64,000 nt of DNA from Hetaerina americana (GCA_022747635.1 JAKTNV010000001.1:27755990-27819989); one strand, 5' to 3'; shown: positions 1 to 14,035, counted from the stretch's first letter. Notes: generated by a model not told the origin, from the sequence alone. Program-made: numbers and translations.

Positions 1-186
1 ATCCATTATACTTATGCCTAATGTGGTGTTTGAACCAAGTTTTCGTTATGATTAAACCATATCTCCTGTAGAACTCTATTTCTTTATCCCAATGGTCATT
101 CCTTGTTCCTAAATTATGGTTTCATACTTCACTACCATCTCTCTCTTCACCCACCATCACATTTAAATCCCCCATCAATATGGAAT
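1..186 (-). mobile_element. LINE-A endonuclease fragment, cut by window edge
   Basis: Read on the minus strand this translates to a recognisable piece of the endonuclease domain of a non-LTR retrotransposon. It contains GDLNVMVGEERDGSEV, then one stop codon, then LGTRNDHWDKEIEFYRRYGL and IITKTWFKHH. The GD-N-VG motif and the later I-TW/TF-K motif are the usual arrangement in the second half of this domain, where the D and N are catalytic. The style matches the RTE/craniata-like elements whose reverse transcriptase end appears at 44-45 kb, so I group it with LINE-A, but membership of one family is inference. It runs off the left edge of the window. It lies antisense in an intron of the kinase gene. 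Confidence 0.75.
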
Positions 187-839
187 GATTTCTCCGAGGG
201 AATGCTTTATAGTCAAGTTTAAGAGGTTGGATTAATAAAACAGTCGTAATTGCTTGGATAAAAAAAAAACTATGGAATATTGGTGGTAGTGGAAGTACTG
301 TGCTGCATGTAAGAACAAGTGACTGACATAGGAGCAGTTATTTTGAACATGTGACTAGATGGAGTTTTTGCACTTTTTTCTCGTCCTTGTGCCTACCTAA
401 ATGCATTAGTTATGTGTCTAAAATTTGTGAAAACCCAAAAATCTATGCTAGAATATCATAGACCCTCCCTTTTACTCTGCTATTTAATCACTGCCTGAAT
501 TGCCTCGCGACGTTTGTCAGGATTTGAGTTGTGAAAAGATGTATGTATCCAAGGGAAATGCAAACCAATAATGCATGACTGCATTCATGTATACTAGAGT
601 AAAAAAAATTGCAATTTTGATGAATTACATATTATGGTCTCCTGAGGTATTGACAAGTTAAGCATCACTACAGGTCCCAATCTGTTACTCTCTGCCTAGT
701 GGCTTGGATTACCACATGATAGCTAGTCTCTTAGTTTGTATTTTTAATGAGAAGGATTTTACTTCTTGAGGATCATGACTAATACAATTATTTTCATAAC
801 ATTGCAAATGTTTAATATATAATAGGGCACCATGCCTAT
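187..839. other. Intron sequence, nothing recognised
   Basis: AT-rich, CpG-poor sequence between the LINE fragment and the mariner remnant. It presumably belongs to the kinase intron that ends at 1620. I found no exon encoding the preceding kinase segment here. Confidence 0.5.
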
Positions 840-1450
840 TACGAGGGTCGGCTGAAAACTAATGCACACATGCTTGTAGACCACAAACAAAATGACCTTG
901 AAAAGCACCCCTGGTAGCATCTGAAAGTAAAATTCCCCCTCAATATATATGTGCAGGTTTGAGGTCGTTTCATTCATCCAGTGTATTTCAAGAAGTGGAA
1001 GTAGGGAGATGTGTTCTAGTGTTATGTTAATGCTAGTTAAACAGCCTGCTGTTATCAAATTTTTAATTGCTGAAAAAGTGACTCGTACTGCAATTCTTCA
1101 TCATTTGAAGGCTGTTTATGGTGCCAATACTGTTGATAGGTCTACTGTATATCGATGGTTAGTAAAATTTTGTGGCTGCGAGCCTGGAAAAGCCAAAACT
1201 GTTGATGAAACATGCAGCAGACATCCGATCACTGCCACAGACGATAAGCATCGCAAACTTGTCGAAGATTTGATTCAAAATGACTGGTAAATCATTCAAA
1301 AGTGTATTGCAAACCATATTGGAATATCCAAGGAAGAAGTTTGTCATGTTAAAGGCAGCCTGGTGCCAATAATCTTGCAACATGACAACGCTTGTCAACA
1401 AACCAATATTTCCCAGCACATTCCAAAAATTCATTTAATTGGTGCAATGT
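840..1450 (+). mobile_element. Mariner-type transposon 1, copy a, internally deleted
   Basis: The left end is TA followed by CGAGGGTCGGCTGAAAA, a typical mariner terminal repeat after the TA target. From about 1010 the reading frame gives the N-terminal DNA-binding half of a mariner transposase: KQPAVIKFLIAEKVT, then VDRSTVYRWLVKF, then ITATDDKHRKLVEDLI. This is the paired-like helix-turn-helix region. The copy then jumps, with the catalytic core missing, to IILQHDNA (about 1369-1393), which contains the second catalytic aspartate. The first catalytic motif (GDET) and the third are absent, and no matching right terminal repeat was found. It is a dead relic in the intron just upstream of the first kinase exon. 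A related fragment lies at 45793-46075. Confidence 0.8.
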
Positions 1451-1600
1451 GTTTAAAGATACAATAAAGGGCCTCTGTGCCTGCTGATGGTGAATCAATG
1501 AAAAGTCAAAAGTTATTTGGGTAATAGTTCAACTTTGACGCAGTTGCCTCATAGCTGTCTACTGACTGTTTATGTCTTCTGACTGACTTCTTATTACTAG

Positions 1601-2968
<1,368 letters not shown>

Positions 2969-3157
2969 ATTATTCTATACCAGCCCTATGGAAAGAGTGT
3001 AGATTGGTGGGCCTATGGTGTCCTCCTGTATGAGATGCTTGTTGGCCAGCCTCCTTTTGATGGCGAGGATGAAGAGGAACTCTTTGCAGCCATCACTGAT
3101 CATAGTGTCTCCTATCCTAAATCTCTCTCTAAGGAAGCCAAGGAAGTGTGTAAAGGA
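2969..3157 (+). CDS. Pkc53E: Conventional protein kinase C, C-lobe exon
   Basis: Exactly 63 codons in phase 0 on both sides. It reads on directly from APE of the previous exon: [20 protein letters not shown], then [19 protein letters not shown], then a lysine/serine-rich end [12 protein letters not shown]. The [12 protein letters not shown] stretch is the F helix of the kinase C-lobe, and the D is the conserved structural aspartate. [11 protein letters not shown] is diagnostic for conventional PKCs; novel PKCs have a different spacer there. The donor is GGA|GTAAGT, a near-perfect splice site. The last 72 bases and this donor were duplicated immediately downstream (3162-3240). Confidence 0.94.
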
Positions 3158-3161
3158 GTAA

Positions 3162-3240
3162 GTAGCCATCACTGATCTAGTAACTCCTGTCCTAAATCTC
3201 TCTCTAAGGGTGCCAAGGAAGTGTGTTAAAGAGAAAGTAA
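3162..3240 (+). pseudogene. Decayed tandem copy of the exon end and splice donor
   Basis: The 76 or so bases from 3086 (GCAGCCATCACTGATC...) through the exon donor are repeated right after it, beginning GTAGCCATCACTGATC at 3162. The copy keeps CCTAAATCTCTCTCTAAGG and GCCAAGGAAGTGTGT exactly. It has a one-base loss near 3177 that shifts the frame, several substitutions, and a donor weakened to AGAAAGTAA. It therefore cannot replace the true exon end. It is an old partial exon duplication now held inside the intron, not an alternative exon with its own acceptor. Confidence 0.9.
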
Positions 3241-3760
3241 AATGATGCTTAGGAGTATAAATATCCAATACAGCTGTCCCTTCTGGTTACCAAATTTATT
3301 CAGCCTTTTGATGTATGCAAATAAATACGTCCTTAAGATCCACAAACATTTAATGTACCATGTACATGTATTTACAAATGGCAGGTGAAATCACTGAATC
3401 TAGATAATGAATGATTTTATGTATAACTTTGTCATAAAAGAAACTAAGATTTTTATTTATTTAGCCCTTTCACTTATGCATGCTTGACAATCCACATATT
3501 CCTCCTTTCATTTTTAACCTTCCATGCTCAATAATCAAATGTTGCCGTTTTTTTCTTTACTTGTTGTGTAGAACCTTGCATTCTCCTTTTTGATCTTCAC
3601 TTTGGATTTACACTGCTTGAGTACAAAGTTATATATATATTTTTTAGTGTTTTTGTTATATATTTGGCTATTTCTTCCAATAATGCTTTTGCTGATGAAA
3701 TATTTTGAAGCGTGGCACAATATGCAGTCCAAGAAATTTTCTAATGGCATCAGTTTAGGC
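3241..3760 (+). other. Kinase intron, nothing recognised
   Basis: AT-rich intron sequence between the duplicated exon end and the palindromic insert. No coding or repeat signal was recognised. Confidence 0.6.
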
Positions 3761-3895
3761 ATCAATACAGTTGAATAACTGATCGAAGCACTTTTCCACT
3801 TTATATCAAGTGGAAAAGTGCTTCGATCAGTTATTCATTATGTTCTACTTCCACCACATCACGTCTGAAGCTACTCAATTTGATCAATACAGTTG
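3761..3895. mobile_element. Small palindromic insert with 13-bp target duplication
   Basis: ATCAATACAGTTG occurs at 3761-3773 and again at 3883-3895, a 13-bp direct repeat flanking an insert of about 109 bp. Inside are perfect 30-nt inverted arms at 3772-3801 and 3808-3837, separated by the six bases TATATC. A single-copy stretch of 45 nt (3838-3882) lies between the right arm and the right direct repeat. The left arm overlaps the left direct repeat by two bases. The layout mirrors the insert at 57265-57509, and parts of the single-copy lead and arm resemble it in reverse complement (for example CAGACGT against CAGGCGT). It lies in a kinase intron. Confidence 0.8.
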
Positions 3896-5097
3896 TTACA
3901 ATGTCAAGTAAGTGCCTTTCTTTCAAGCATAATCAAAAGTCATCCCTTAATTATCCTGCTCCTTCAGCTTTTCTTCTCTCTGTGCAACACTTGTCAAGCA
4001 ATTCTCTGATGACTATCAAATAGAATTTTGAAATACTCATCTTTTACCTTGTTGCTACTTGAATTTTCAACGTTGCTGCATGAATGAGGGATATTTGAGT
4101 GATATGTGCTTCCCCGGCAGGGAATTTTCAATTATAACTCTATTACTGTCAACTATGTGAAGTTAAAATTAATACTAAGGCTACCAAGATGTCTATCTGA
4201 TGAAGGATCCATGCTGCTCTTGGGAAATACCGTCGCGTAGGTTGATTGTTAAACAACTGTTTCGCCCTCAGTCCTGGAGGTCAAAGTGATCTGCACTATA
4301 TATAGGAGATGCTGGCTGGCCTGTAATGCTCTGATTGGCTCTTTCTGGGTGCCAAGTAGGAATCACCCTTTTCCACATGAAGTTAATCGCAGTTGGCTAC
4401 CTGTCTGTCTGCATTGTCTGATAGCTTTAGATGGCTGCATTTATCATCATGCCATTTTCCTTGTCAGAGAAATAACATGATGTTAAAGTTCCAGATAATT
4501 CCTAGAAATTGTATGTTCCTATACAGCAAACTAAGTGTAATAATGGTAATTCAAATATGATTGTGCTTACTCACCAGTGCTAATGCTGCTTTCCACCAAA
4601 GAGTACAACTCTTGTGACTGTCTTTACTTGCGTGTCTCTTTGAGGTGATATTTAATATTTTATACATTTGCTGCCAATGATGGTACTTGTTTCCATGAAG
4701 AACTCAATGAATGCATGGTGGTTTAATTTTGCCTTAAGATGAACTGCTACCTACCCAGGGATAACAATTCTTAGGATACACTCACATTGCTCTTATTGGC
4801 CTTATTTGTTAAAATAATAAATATTTTTAGTTTTCTTTCATATCCTCAATGTTTTTTGCTCTAATGTTTTAATGCCTGGTAATTATTATAATATGAAAAG
4901 TAGTGGAGAATAATATGAATTAATTATAAGCATGTGGTAAATCACCCAAGAAAATTATATATCCTATGAAGTTAAAGTATTTAATTTTTAAACTAGGGGG
5001 ATAATGAAGCATTCATTGAACATTACAATTAAATTTACATTAATTTTTTTCACTGTTCTATATTGGTTGTAAATTAATGATTTTTGCTTGTATTTAG
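3896..5097 (+). other. Kinase intron, nothing certain
   Basis: Rest of the intron, ending at the acceptor TGTATTTAG|TTC. AT-rich and CpG-poor. A hammerhead-like string near 4197-4236 was considered and not accepted. Confidence 0.7.
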
Positions 5098-5238
5098 TTC
5101 CTCACAAAGAACCCTGGGAAACGTCTTGGCTGTGGAGCAAAAGGGGAGGAGGACATTCGTGGTCATGCCTTTTTCCGTCGTATCGACTGGGAGAAGATAG
5201 AGAACCGAGAGGTTCAGCCTCCTTTTAAGCCCAAGATT
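5098..5238 (+). CDS. Pkc53E: Conventional protein kinase C, end of kinase domain
   Basis: An exon of 47 codons, phase 0 on both sides. It reads [20 protein letters not shown], then [20 protein letters not shown], then FKPKI. The KNPGKRLGC motif carries the conserved arginine of kinase subdomain XI. The FFRRIDW and QPPFKPKI stretches are the AGC-kinase transition from catalytic domain to C-terminal tail. The acceptor is TATTTAG and the donor ATT|GTGAGT. The sequence is continuous in frame with the exon ending CKG at 3157, as expected if the duplicated fragment after it is skipped. Confidence 0.94.
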
Positions 5239-6370
<1,132 letters not shown>

Positions 6371-6470
6371 ATTTCATCAAAGTAACCAAGGAAGTGTTGA
6401 ATAACAAACTTGGACAACAAAAAAACAGTATAAGAACACATAAAAAGATCACTCGCATGTTATATCTTGA

Positions 6471-7215
6471 TTATTTCGACGGAAATTCAGCCAACCTTGC
6501 CAGAATGTCAGGGTTGGCTGTAATTATTGCATCAAGCCATGTGGCTGATGAAGAGGTATGATGGGTAGGTTCTAAGGGAAGTATGCTAAGGCCGAGGTAT
6601 GACATAGAGTTAGTAATTGTTTTAGGGTCATAAGTTGAGGAAAGAAAGTTGGCATTGAAGTCACCGGTAATAATAACATGGTCATAGTTTGGAATGTGGG
6701 ATGATAAGGCTTCTTCCAAGTCAGAAAAATAACCTACCTTGGGTGGGCGGTAAACTATGCCTAAAAGAATTTTTTGTAGGTTGAAGGTTAACTCTAAGAA
6801 CGCAAACTCCGGTCTTTTGCAGTAAAACTTTTTGATAGGAAGAACTATTTGATGTAATTTTGAATGAGAGATCTTTTCTCACATAGCCACCTATGCCTCC
6901 ACCACCCTTGCCGATATGATCATGTTGATAGAAGTTGTAGCCAGGGATGTCGATGGACGTGGTAGACATATGAAGCTTAAGCCAAGTCTCAGCGATGGAA
7001 ATTGCATGAACGTCATTGTCAGGTTGGCACAATTCATCAAAGTGTGCCGAGAGACTTTGGGCGTTGAGGTGAATTATTTGAAAAGAATGAAGTTGAGATC
7101 TGAAAATGTTGCATAAGGTTAATTGATTGTTAAGGAATTTGCTTTGGAGGCACGTATCATTCACGTAGATCAATGGTTGGAGAGGAAAGACTTTGAGACG
7201 TATTTTTACCTTCAA
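6471..7215 (-). pseudogene. LINE-B endonuclease domain, frameshifted
   Basis: The first frame (7215-6721) has IIHLNAQSLSAHFDEL at the domain start, ISIAETWLKL with the catalytic glutamate, and the GGGGIGGYVRKDL loop. The second frame (6719-6471) has HVIITGDFNANF, the catalytic Asp/Asn motif, then ATWLDAIIT. The two frames join at about 6735-6745, where a one-base shift turns a likely VGYFSDLEEAL into GRLFF and a stop. The final S-D-H motif of the domain is missing because the element ends. The domain would nick target DNA in an intact element; here it is dead. Confidence 0.8.
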
Positions 7216-7315
7216 GTTGGAAAGAGATGAATTCCAGTGTGAGAGGATTTAGGGATCTGTGGTGGCTTTTAGGGAAGAATTCTGGTGCAAAAGGGGTTAA
7301 GGGCGAAAAGGTTTG

Positions 7316-7639
7316 CTAAAATCGGCACCGGTATTTTGTGGGTAGTTGGGTAAAATGTGATGACTCAAGGTCATTATCAGGGAATTCAGTTGTGTATGAG
7401 GGACAAATATTAGCGATGTTACCTGTGGGGGTCAAGATATTTTGAGTGGGAAGGAGTGGGAGAGCATCCTGCGGTGATGGTGTTGCTGGGGGGGTATTGC
7501 TTTGGGTGGCCTTCCGTGGGGGTAAGATGGTGGGTATGCGATAATAAGTTAGGGAATTTGGGAAAGGGTAATGGTTTACAGGTGATGACCGGGAGGTAGT
7601 GTTTTTAGGGACCTGGGAGCCAAAAGAGTGGTTCACCAT
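7316..7639 (-). pseudogene. LINE-B proline/threonine-rich reading frame
   Basis: A 107-residue open frame rich in Pro, Thr, Ser and Asn (for example PPRKATQSNTPPATPSPQDA). It sits between the ORF1-like piece and the endonuclease. It is probably the low-complexity linker of the LINE, either the end of ORF1 or the start of ORF2. I do not recognise a domain in it. Confidence 0.5.
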
Positions 7640-8510
7640 ACTTCTCAGATAATACTGGAAATAGCTAAGCTATCTAAGTCAACATAAGCAGAAGCATAAC
7701 AGGAAAGAATTTAAAATATTACTTGCTCAGATCCAAATTTTGACAAGATTAAAAGCATTGGTAAGTTAATAGCGATACTTTGTAATTGTTAAGGTAGTCT
7801 ACGAGATCGTTCAGTAAAGCACTAAGGAACTGAGTGGCCAATCAGCATAGATGGGATAGGCACTAAGCACTGCACTACGGAAAGACTAAACAATTGCAGG
7901 AAACAAATAAATAAAAATCCTGCAAACTCAATCGAAAAGGAAGGCACTATTAGTGAGATATGGGAAAAGCACTAGGCACTGACTTTAAATCACTTTTCAC
8001 TAAATTACTTCTAAACAAAGCTCTGCGGGATGATTATTCTAATGGGAAAAAGAATAGAAAACACCATTTAAAAGGAGGCACTATTTAAGACAACTACAGG
8101 AAAAGCACTGGGCACTGACACTAAATCACTTTTCACTAAATGACTTCGCAACATAGATCAGGGACAGGTGAGTTGTATCTAGGAGCAACAGGTTATAGAA
8201 GGTTAGAGATGCAGGAGGGAGATAGGGTGGAAAGTCACTAGCACAGAATGAAAGAAGGCAGATCAGGAGCAATTTCCGGATAGTCAGTGACAAGAATGTA
8301 GAGCCACAAAGCACGGAAGGCAGGAATTTCGAGCACCAAGAGGTAAGAGTGTTGCATGGTAAGGTACTATGAGGGAATCATGTTTTCATGGTAGTAAAGA
8401 GAGCACTCACTTGCAGGTCACAAATCACTGTATTAAATTATTTTATCCTATCTGCAAGCGGTTGGTCAAAAATACTCTTGGTAGGCAAGAGAGGCAATTT
8501 AGCCGCTGAG

Positions 8511-8759
8511 TTAGTGGTGTCCGCTACTTGATGAAATATTGTGAGAGCTATAATCAATACTCACCTGCTGCATGTCATCTTCATTTGAGACAAAAATCCT
8601 GGAGCCATCAGGTTTTAAGATAGTTATCTTCCTATCTTGGGTCCATACATTCTTTTGCCCGGTGAGATCTTTTGTGGCAAGTAGCAACCGCTTCCTGGTA
8701 GCTGTGAGTGACTCCGTTATGAGAACCCTGCTCACTTTTAGGTTTCTTTTTTTCTCCAA
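8511..8759 (-). pseudogene. LINE-B ORF1 C-terminal segment
   Basis: The frame carries RVLITESLTATRKRLLLAT, then QKNVWTQDRKITIL and SRIFVSNEDDM. This resembles the C-terminal segment found in ORF1 proteins of many insect LINEs: an ESLT-x-R-x-x-L helix followed by VWT-x-x-x-x-I. Such proteins bind element RNA. Only about 80 residues are present, without the upstream coiled coil or zinc finger. Confidence 0.6.
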
Positions 8760-8762
8760 ACT

Positions 8763-9255
8763 TAATCTCTATCTTGATACGAGATAAACTTTACTATGAT
8801 GGGTCAAGGATGCTTGTTGAATTCCTTAAATGGACCTATTCTGTAGCTTTGGTCAAATGACATGGGGATTATTATTACCTTTAGTTTATTAACAAAGAAA
8901 TCTGTGGCTACTCACAAACAATTTTCACTTTTTTCTTCTTTGATCCCATGTATAATAAGACAACTTCTTCTCGAGTACTGTTCAAAATCATTGAGGCATT
9001 AAGGAAGTGTTTAAAAAAATAAAGCAAATTAATGACCTATTGACACATGTGCATCAGATACTGATATTCATTGAAAGCAAACAGCATTACCATTCTGCAG
9101 AATATTTATTGGCATAATGTATTTAACCATTTTAGAGTAGCATCAGGCACAAATCCTGCAGGATGCTTTGTCTGAAATACGTTATACACTTTAGTATAGA
9201 AAGCATTTGTATAGCATTTTTCATGAGTTAATTTGAATTTTTTTCCCTATTCTAG
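8763..9255 (+). other. End of last kinase intron
   Basis: AT-rich intron sequence ending in the acceptor TTCCCTATTCTAG|AAA. Nothing else seen. Confidence 0.7.
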
Positions 9256-9408
9256 AAACACCGTAAGGATGTGAGCAACTTTGATAAGCAGTTCACATCG
9301 GAGAAGACAGATCTTACACCAACTGATAAACTCTTCATGATGAATTTGGACCAGACGGAGTTCATGGGATTTTCGTTCCTCAATCCAGAGTATGTGCAGC
9401 ATGTATAA
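9256..9408 (+). CDS. Pkc53E: Conventional protein kinase C, C-terminal exon with stop
   Basis: Fifty codons plus TAA (9406-9408). It reads KHRKDVSNFDKQFTSEKTDL, then TPTDKLFMMNLDQTEFMGFS, then FLNPEYVQHV. The threonine in LTPTD is the turn-motif phosphorylation site and the serine in FMGFSF is the hydrophobic-motif site. These two sites, with the activation-loop Thr in the exon at 1621-1822, control maturation and stability of PKC. KDVSNFDKQFT is typical of the alpha-like conventional class. The protein ends in a lone valine (VQHV), without the serine/threonine at -2 needed for a class I PDZ ligand. The four exons together give 227 residues. Confidence 0.95.
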   Translation, partial: KHRKDVSNFDKQFTSEKTDLTPTDKLFMMNLDQTEFMGFSFLNPEYVQHV

Positions 9409-12400
9409 GAAATAGTGCACATGTGAAGCAAGAGTTGCCCAGGGAAAAAAATATTTTCACAAAGATATGAGGCTGAAAAGAGCCTGAGGAAATGGCCACT
9501 TGTGTTTTATATCAAGTTTTATGATGAGGGTTCCTTGTGCATGAGAAGCCACTCTGAATAGTGATTTAAGAGAGTTTCCAGGAAAGTATTTTTCTTTTTG
9601 CTAAACCATGCCTCTTCTTAATTAGTTGTAGCTCTTTTAACTACCTGCTTATTTTGAAGGGGTTCCAGGGATTACACCATGTGATTTTTGTATAATAGAT
9701 GTAATCTCTCTCTCTTTATCACAAAAGGCCCACTAGCTATTCTGCATGAGTATGTAGAGAAAGTGCAATATGCAATCAATTTTGAAAGCATAATGTATTG
9801 TGTAACTAAATTTGAAAACTTTTTGTATTCAACTAATTGAGTTGAGTTGTTACTAGTGGAAGTTCTGTTGATGAAGTGGCTCCAAGTAAGGTTTTTCCTC
9901 TTTGGCTCTGGTCATTTACCAAATAGGGTGAAACATTCTTTTTAAATTTCTTCATAGTGTGCCATCATTAATTCACCAGTGTAAGGCTGTGTTGTGTTTA
10001 ACTTAGAATGGTTTCTTGTGCATTTGTGAAGCTATTTGGCTAGGCAGGCTATTTGGCAGCATTACATGGCAAAGACTGAAGTGATGCAGCTCCCGTCTGT
10101 TGAAATTATGAGTCCTTTCCCATTCAGGTTGAATGCTGCAGTCCAACATCATTGTTGTGGACATGATATAAAAGTGTCTGAAAATGGGGTTTAGATATTC
10201 GTGAAGGAATTATCAGACACTAATTTGGTTCTTAAATTAACTTTTTAGGTGAGTGCTCCTGCCATCAATTTATCATGGTGAAATAATCGAGTGTAATTAT
10301 AGTTTTCCTGCGATTTTTTAGTTGTAAACAACATGTAGATCTTTGGTGGTACCCACATATTTTTCATGTGGCATTGTTTGGAGCATAGCCAATATTTCTT
10401 TCCAAGCACTTTTCAAGTGATGAAACTCGTCAGAGGATGCCAGCAATATTTTAAACAATAATGCATTTGAATCATTGTTAAAAACTAATTAATATTACTT
10501 GTCATAATCTTTCAATTGCAAGCTGAAATCACGGAAAGCGATTGAACAAGTAATTTGAGGGTAACTAGTTGGTTGTCTTATAATAGGGAAATTATATTGT
10601 ACTCCATCAGGTCTAAGATTATTTAGAACAGCAAAATTATATTTATAAAGGCGTTTGAATAAATTAGATGCATGCATAAACTAGTTAGTGCAATTGCACT
10701 AAGTATTTCATAAATGCAAGTGCAGACTTTTTTAATCATTAAATTAATGCAATATTTTATAACACTCCCAGTAATTTGCTCTCCATAATGCCTCAGGCAA
10801 TATGGTGAATTTTCTCATTTCCTGAAACAATTAAACTTAAAATAACAAGAAACATTTTATTGAAATAATTTTACATCTTCTCTTATTCTAATGCACTTTG
10901 TATTGGTGCATTTAATAGATTCTGACAGAACAATGCTTTCAAAATCTTTCTCAATGGACATTGGTTCTGTTTTGATACAATGGCATCTGATATTATCTCT
11001 TTTATGCTACTAGATCTGACTGATATAATAACACAACTGATTTCTTCTATAAATTTATTTATTTAATAGACAACTGATAAATAAATGTTATCCTAAATTG
11101 TTAGCTGAGAGGGCATTGAATTCAAAAGGAATGGGGTAATTTTTTATGCATTCCATAAAAATAAACTTCGATCCAAAAGGGGTTCACGTTGATCAGTAGA
11201 CTTCATATGCATGCAATTTAATGTAATTCTAAATGACCATCATTTTTCAGATGCCTTCAGATAATAACAAGTATCAATTGCAAATGATACAATTAAGGGA
11301 GAAATGAATTCCATTCATATGCTGATGACATTTTTATTTGGAATTTAAAAAAAAATACCCCTGTTGGATGTGAAGAAATGAATAAATCATTCCATTGCTT
11401 TCCTTATTGTTCTGGTCCATGTTAAATCCAAATTTTAAAAGATTTTTTATTTCTTCTCTTTTTAATTTTGTCTAAGTATTTTCACCTAATATACAATTAT
11501 TTTGGAATTAGTAATGTTTAACATATGGGCATTTGTTTGTTGGCCCTAAATACTCTACGCAGTAATATTTTTCAGTGTTTTTCTGTTTCCATTCTCACAC
11601 TCTGTTCAATGTTCAGAAGCTTCTAATATGATGAATTTCCACAAATTTGCCACTTTTTGGCATCTCATCTAACAGAACTACTCGTACAGATCTGATCTGA
11701 GATCAGATATACTAACCCATGTCATCTGTTTACCTTGAGATTTGCAATTTTAAATATTGACACAATTTTTCATAATTACGCATTCAAATGCCACTGTTTT
11801 CATATTGTTCACTCTAATTGTGTAAAGCCATATTTTTACCTTTCTTGACTCTTGAGACTTTGAATATTCCAACATGCTCTTGATATTTCTGCATCATATT
11901 ACATAAAACAGCATTCCTAAGATCTTTTATCTGGGTTTTTGTAACTCATATCAATAGAAAAAATTTTAGGGCATCGTGTATTGCATGAAGAAAGATTTTT
12001 TAACTTTCAAGAAATGGAAAATTATCTAAGTACATACATAATGTGTGAATACCATTTGGCTGTGTGTCAAGAGTGGTGAATTGTCATTTTTTATGAATTA
12101 TTATTACATTTCTGCATATTTTGAAGCTGCTTGACCTAAAATTGAAGTCAACTTATAACAAGAACAGTCTTCCTTGCCAAAAGCATAGAGAGTTACTACT
12201 CTGGCTCCAGGTTTATTTTTTTCAGATCTGCTTTAGAATTTTTCTTCATTTTAGATTATTATTTTTGCAATATAATTTAAATACTTCATTGTTAAAAGTC
12301 TCAAATACATTTTATATCCTGGAATCTTAAAGATTGAGTGCAATGAATTTTCATTAGTTCAATGGGGCAATTCTTTTCAACATTTTAATAGCAAATTTTC

Positions 12401-13937
12401 CCATTTGGAGAGACTACAAAAATAATAAGGTTTTCTTTTCATTTATTGAGCAACTCAGTTTTTCACTGAAGTGAAACTTTATATGGGCTTTGAATTGAAT
12501 ATTTAGTTTCATTTACAATGTTTAAGTGACACTATTTTTCTTATTTGGGTAAAAGAAATGCCTGTGATTTTTTTCGCATCATTTTTTATAATGCTTGAAT
12601 GAAAGGAAAGTGTTGTTCGTAAGATGTTTAAGTCAAGAAATACTTAAGGAGATTACTTTCAGTATAGTGAAATAATTTTTATTTTATCTTTTGTGTGCAA
12701 GGAAATGAAATTGGCAATAAAATGATCGCAACTGTCGGAAGAGTAATGATTCACGCGAAAGTTTAATTTTAATAATTATTAACATGCACTACCATGAAGA
12801 CAAAATGTCATTAACTTCCACAGTATTTTTAATTGTAGCACCTTAGTGAGCCATATTGTTGTCTTCTTCCATATTTGAGGCACATATTTAATTTTTGAAT
12901 TTAGTGTTTTTTCATATCTTGTAAATACCTATACTTTATTCATGTGCATAGAAGGTCGGAGATTGGATGCCTTTTAGAAATGTCAAGCAATTTATTGCTT
13001 GATTTAAGCTAAAAGATTACTTTGCTTTTATTAAATAAGAAATTATTTGAAAATAATGTAACAAAAATATTATTCTTCAAATTTCTCATCAACGTATTAC
13101 TCAAGTCTCACTTAAATGAATTTTAATGTCATTGTTATCATTATGGTAGGTCGACGAGTGTTTTTATGAATATAATTGACTACTATTTCTGTGGTGTCTA
13201 AAACACACTTTTCCCCAATGTTAACATGTGAGCAGTATTTTTAATCGAATTGATAACACATACTATGTTGTTATGCTTATAATACTGTTACTTTATATTG
13301 TGAATCCTGTATAAATGATAAATATTAGTGAATGCCAGTGATGATGATGCAGTTGTAGGTATTCTTGAAAGTTTTGCTATGTTTTTTGGGACTTTAAAGA
13401 TACTGCTGGATTAGATCTTAAAGATGAATGTGTTATGCTATGAAGATTTAAGATTTTACCTTTTTTCTTTGTTAAATGCTGCCACTTAGTATTATATTGG
13501 GGCCTGTTACAATTAACTGAAATGAGGTGACCTTTAATGTGGTATCTTCCATTAATTGAACGCAAGATATGTTTGCTTTCTAATGTGTGGTCTTGTTGAT
13601 CTCTCGATTGATAACTTTCTAATTAAGGTGGTAGTGTGAATAACTTGTAACACTTAAGGCAAATTTGTTAAAGCAACCATCATATTTTTGAAAATTGGTT
13701 GTTTAATGTGAATTTAAGGTCAATGATATATTTATTATAGCCTTACATTCATGTTGATTAAAAACTAAATGCATTAGGAAAATCTATATTTTAATCTGGT
13801 AGCTTTGCTTTATAGGCTGTTCCCTAAAACACTTTTTGATCAAATTACAAATTCATACTATTATGCCTGACAAGTGGATATCCTTTCCTCTGGTTAGTTC
13901 CATCTCACCTTTCTTGTCTTTCATCTTAAAACAGAGG
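9409..13937 (+). other. Probable 3' UTR and downstream CpG-poor sequence
   Basis: After the stop codon there is AT-rich, strongly CpG-poor sequence with no coding signal. AATAAA hexamers that could be poly(A) signals occur at 10658-10663, 11080-11085 and 11160-11165, with more later. None is followed by an obvious unique GT-rich element, so the transcript end cannot be fixed. Part of this stretch is 3' UTR of the kinase; how much is unknown. Confidence 0.6.

Positions 13938-14030
<93 letters not shown>
13938..14030. repeat. (TA)n microsatellite
   Basis: About 93 bases of uninterrupted TA dinucleotides with a single phase slip near 13961. Confidence 0.97.

Positions 14031-14035
<5 letters not shown>

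Larger units (their letters stand above)
6460..8762 (-). mobile_element. LINE-B, antisense non-LTR retrotransposon lacking reverse transcriptase
   Basis: On the minus strand, from high to low coordinate, this contains an ORF1-type C-terminal segment (8759-8511), an unassigned proline/threonine-rich reading frame (7639-7316) and an apurinic-type endonuclease domain (7215-6471). The order is that of a CR1/Jockey-like element. The sequence stops within the endonuclease domain, close to the microsatellite, and no reverse transcriptase follows. Most LINE copies lose their 5' end; this one has lost its 3' part, which points to a later deletion rather than incomplete insertion. The exact outer ends are uncertain. 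Confidence 0.75.

Noticed and set aside
4197..4236. CTGATGA ... GAAA ... GTC string resembling a hammerhead
   Set aside because: Stem II pairs poorly, stem I does not form, and no palindrome or direct repeat surrounds it.
11688..11708. Short palindrome around GATCTGATCTGAGATCAG
   Set aside because: Only about 9-bp arms, which may well occur by chance in this length of sequence.
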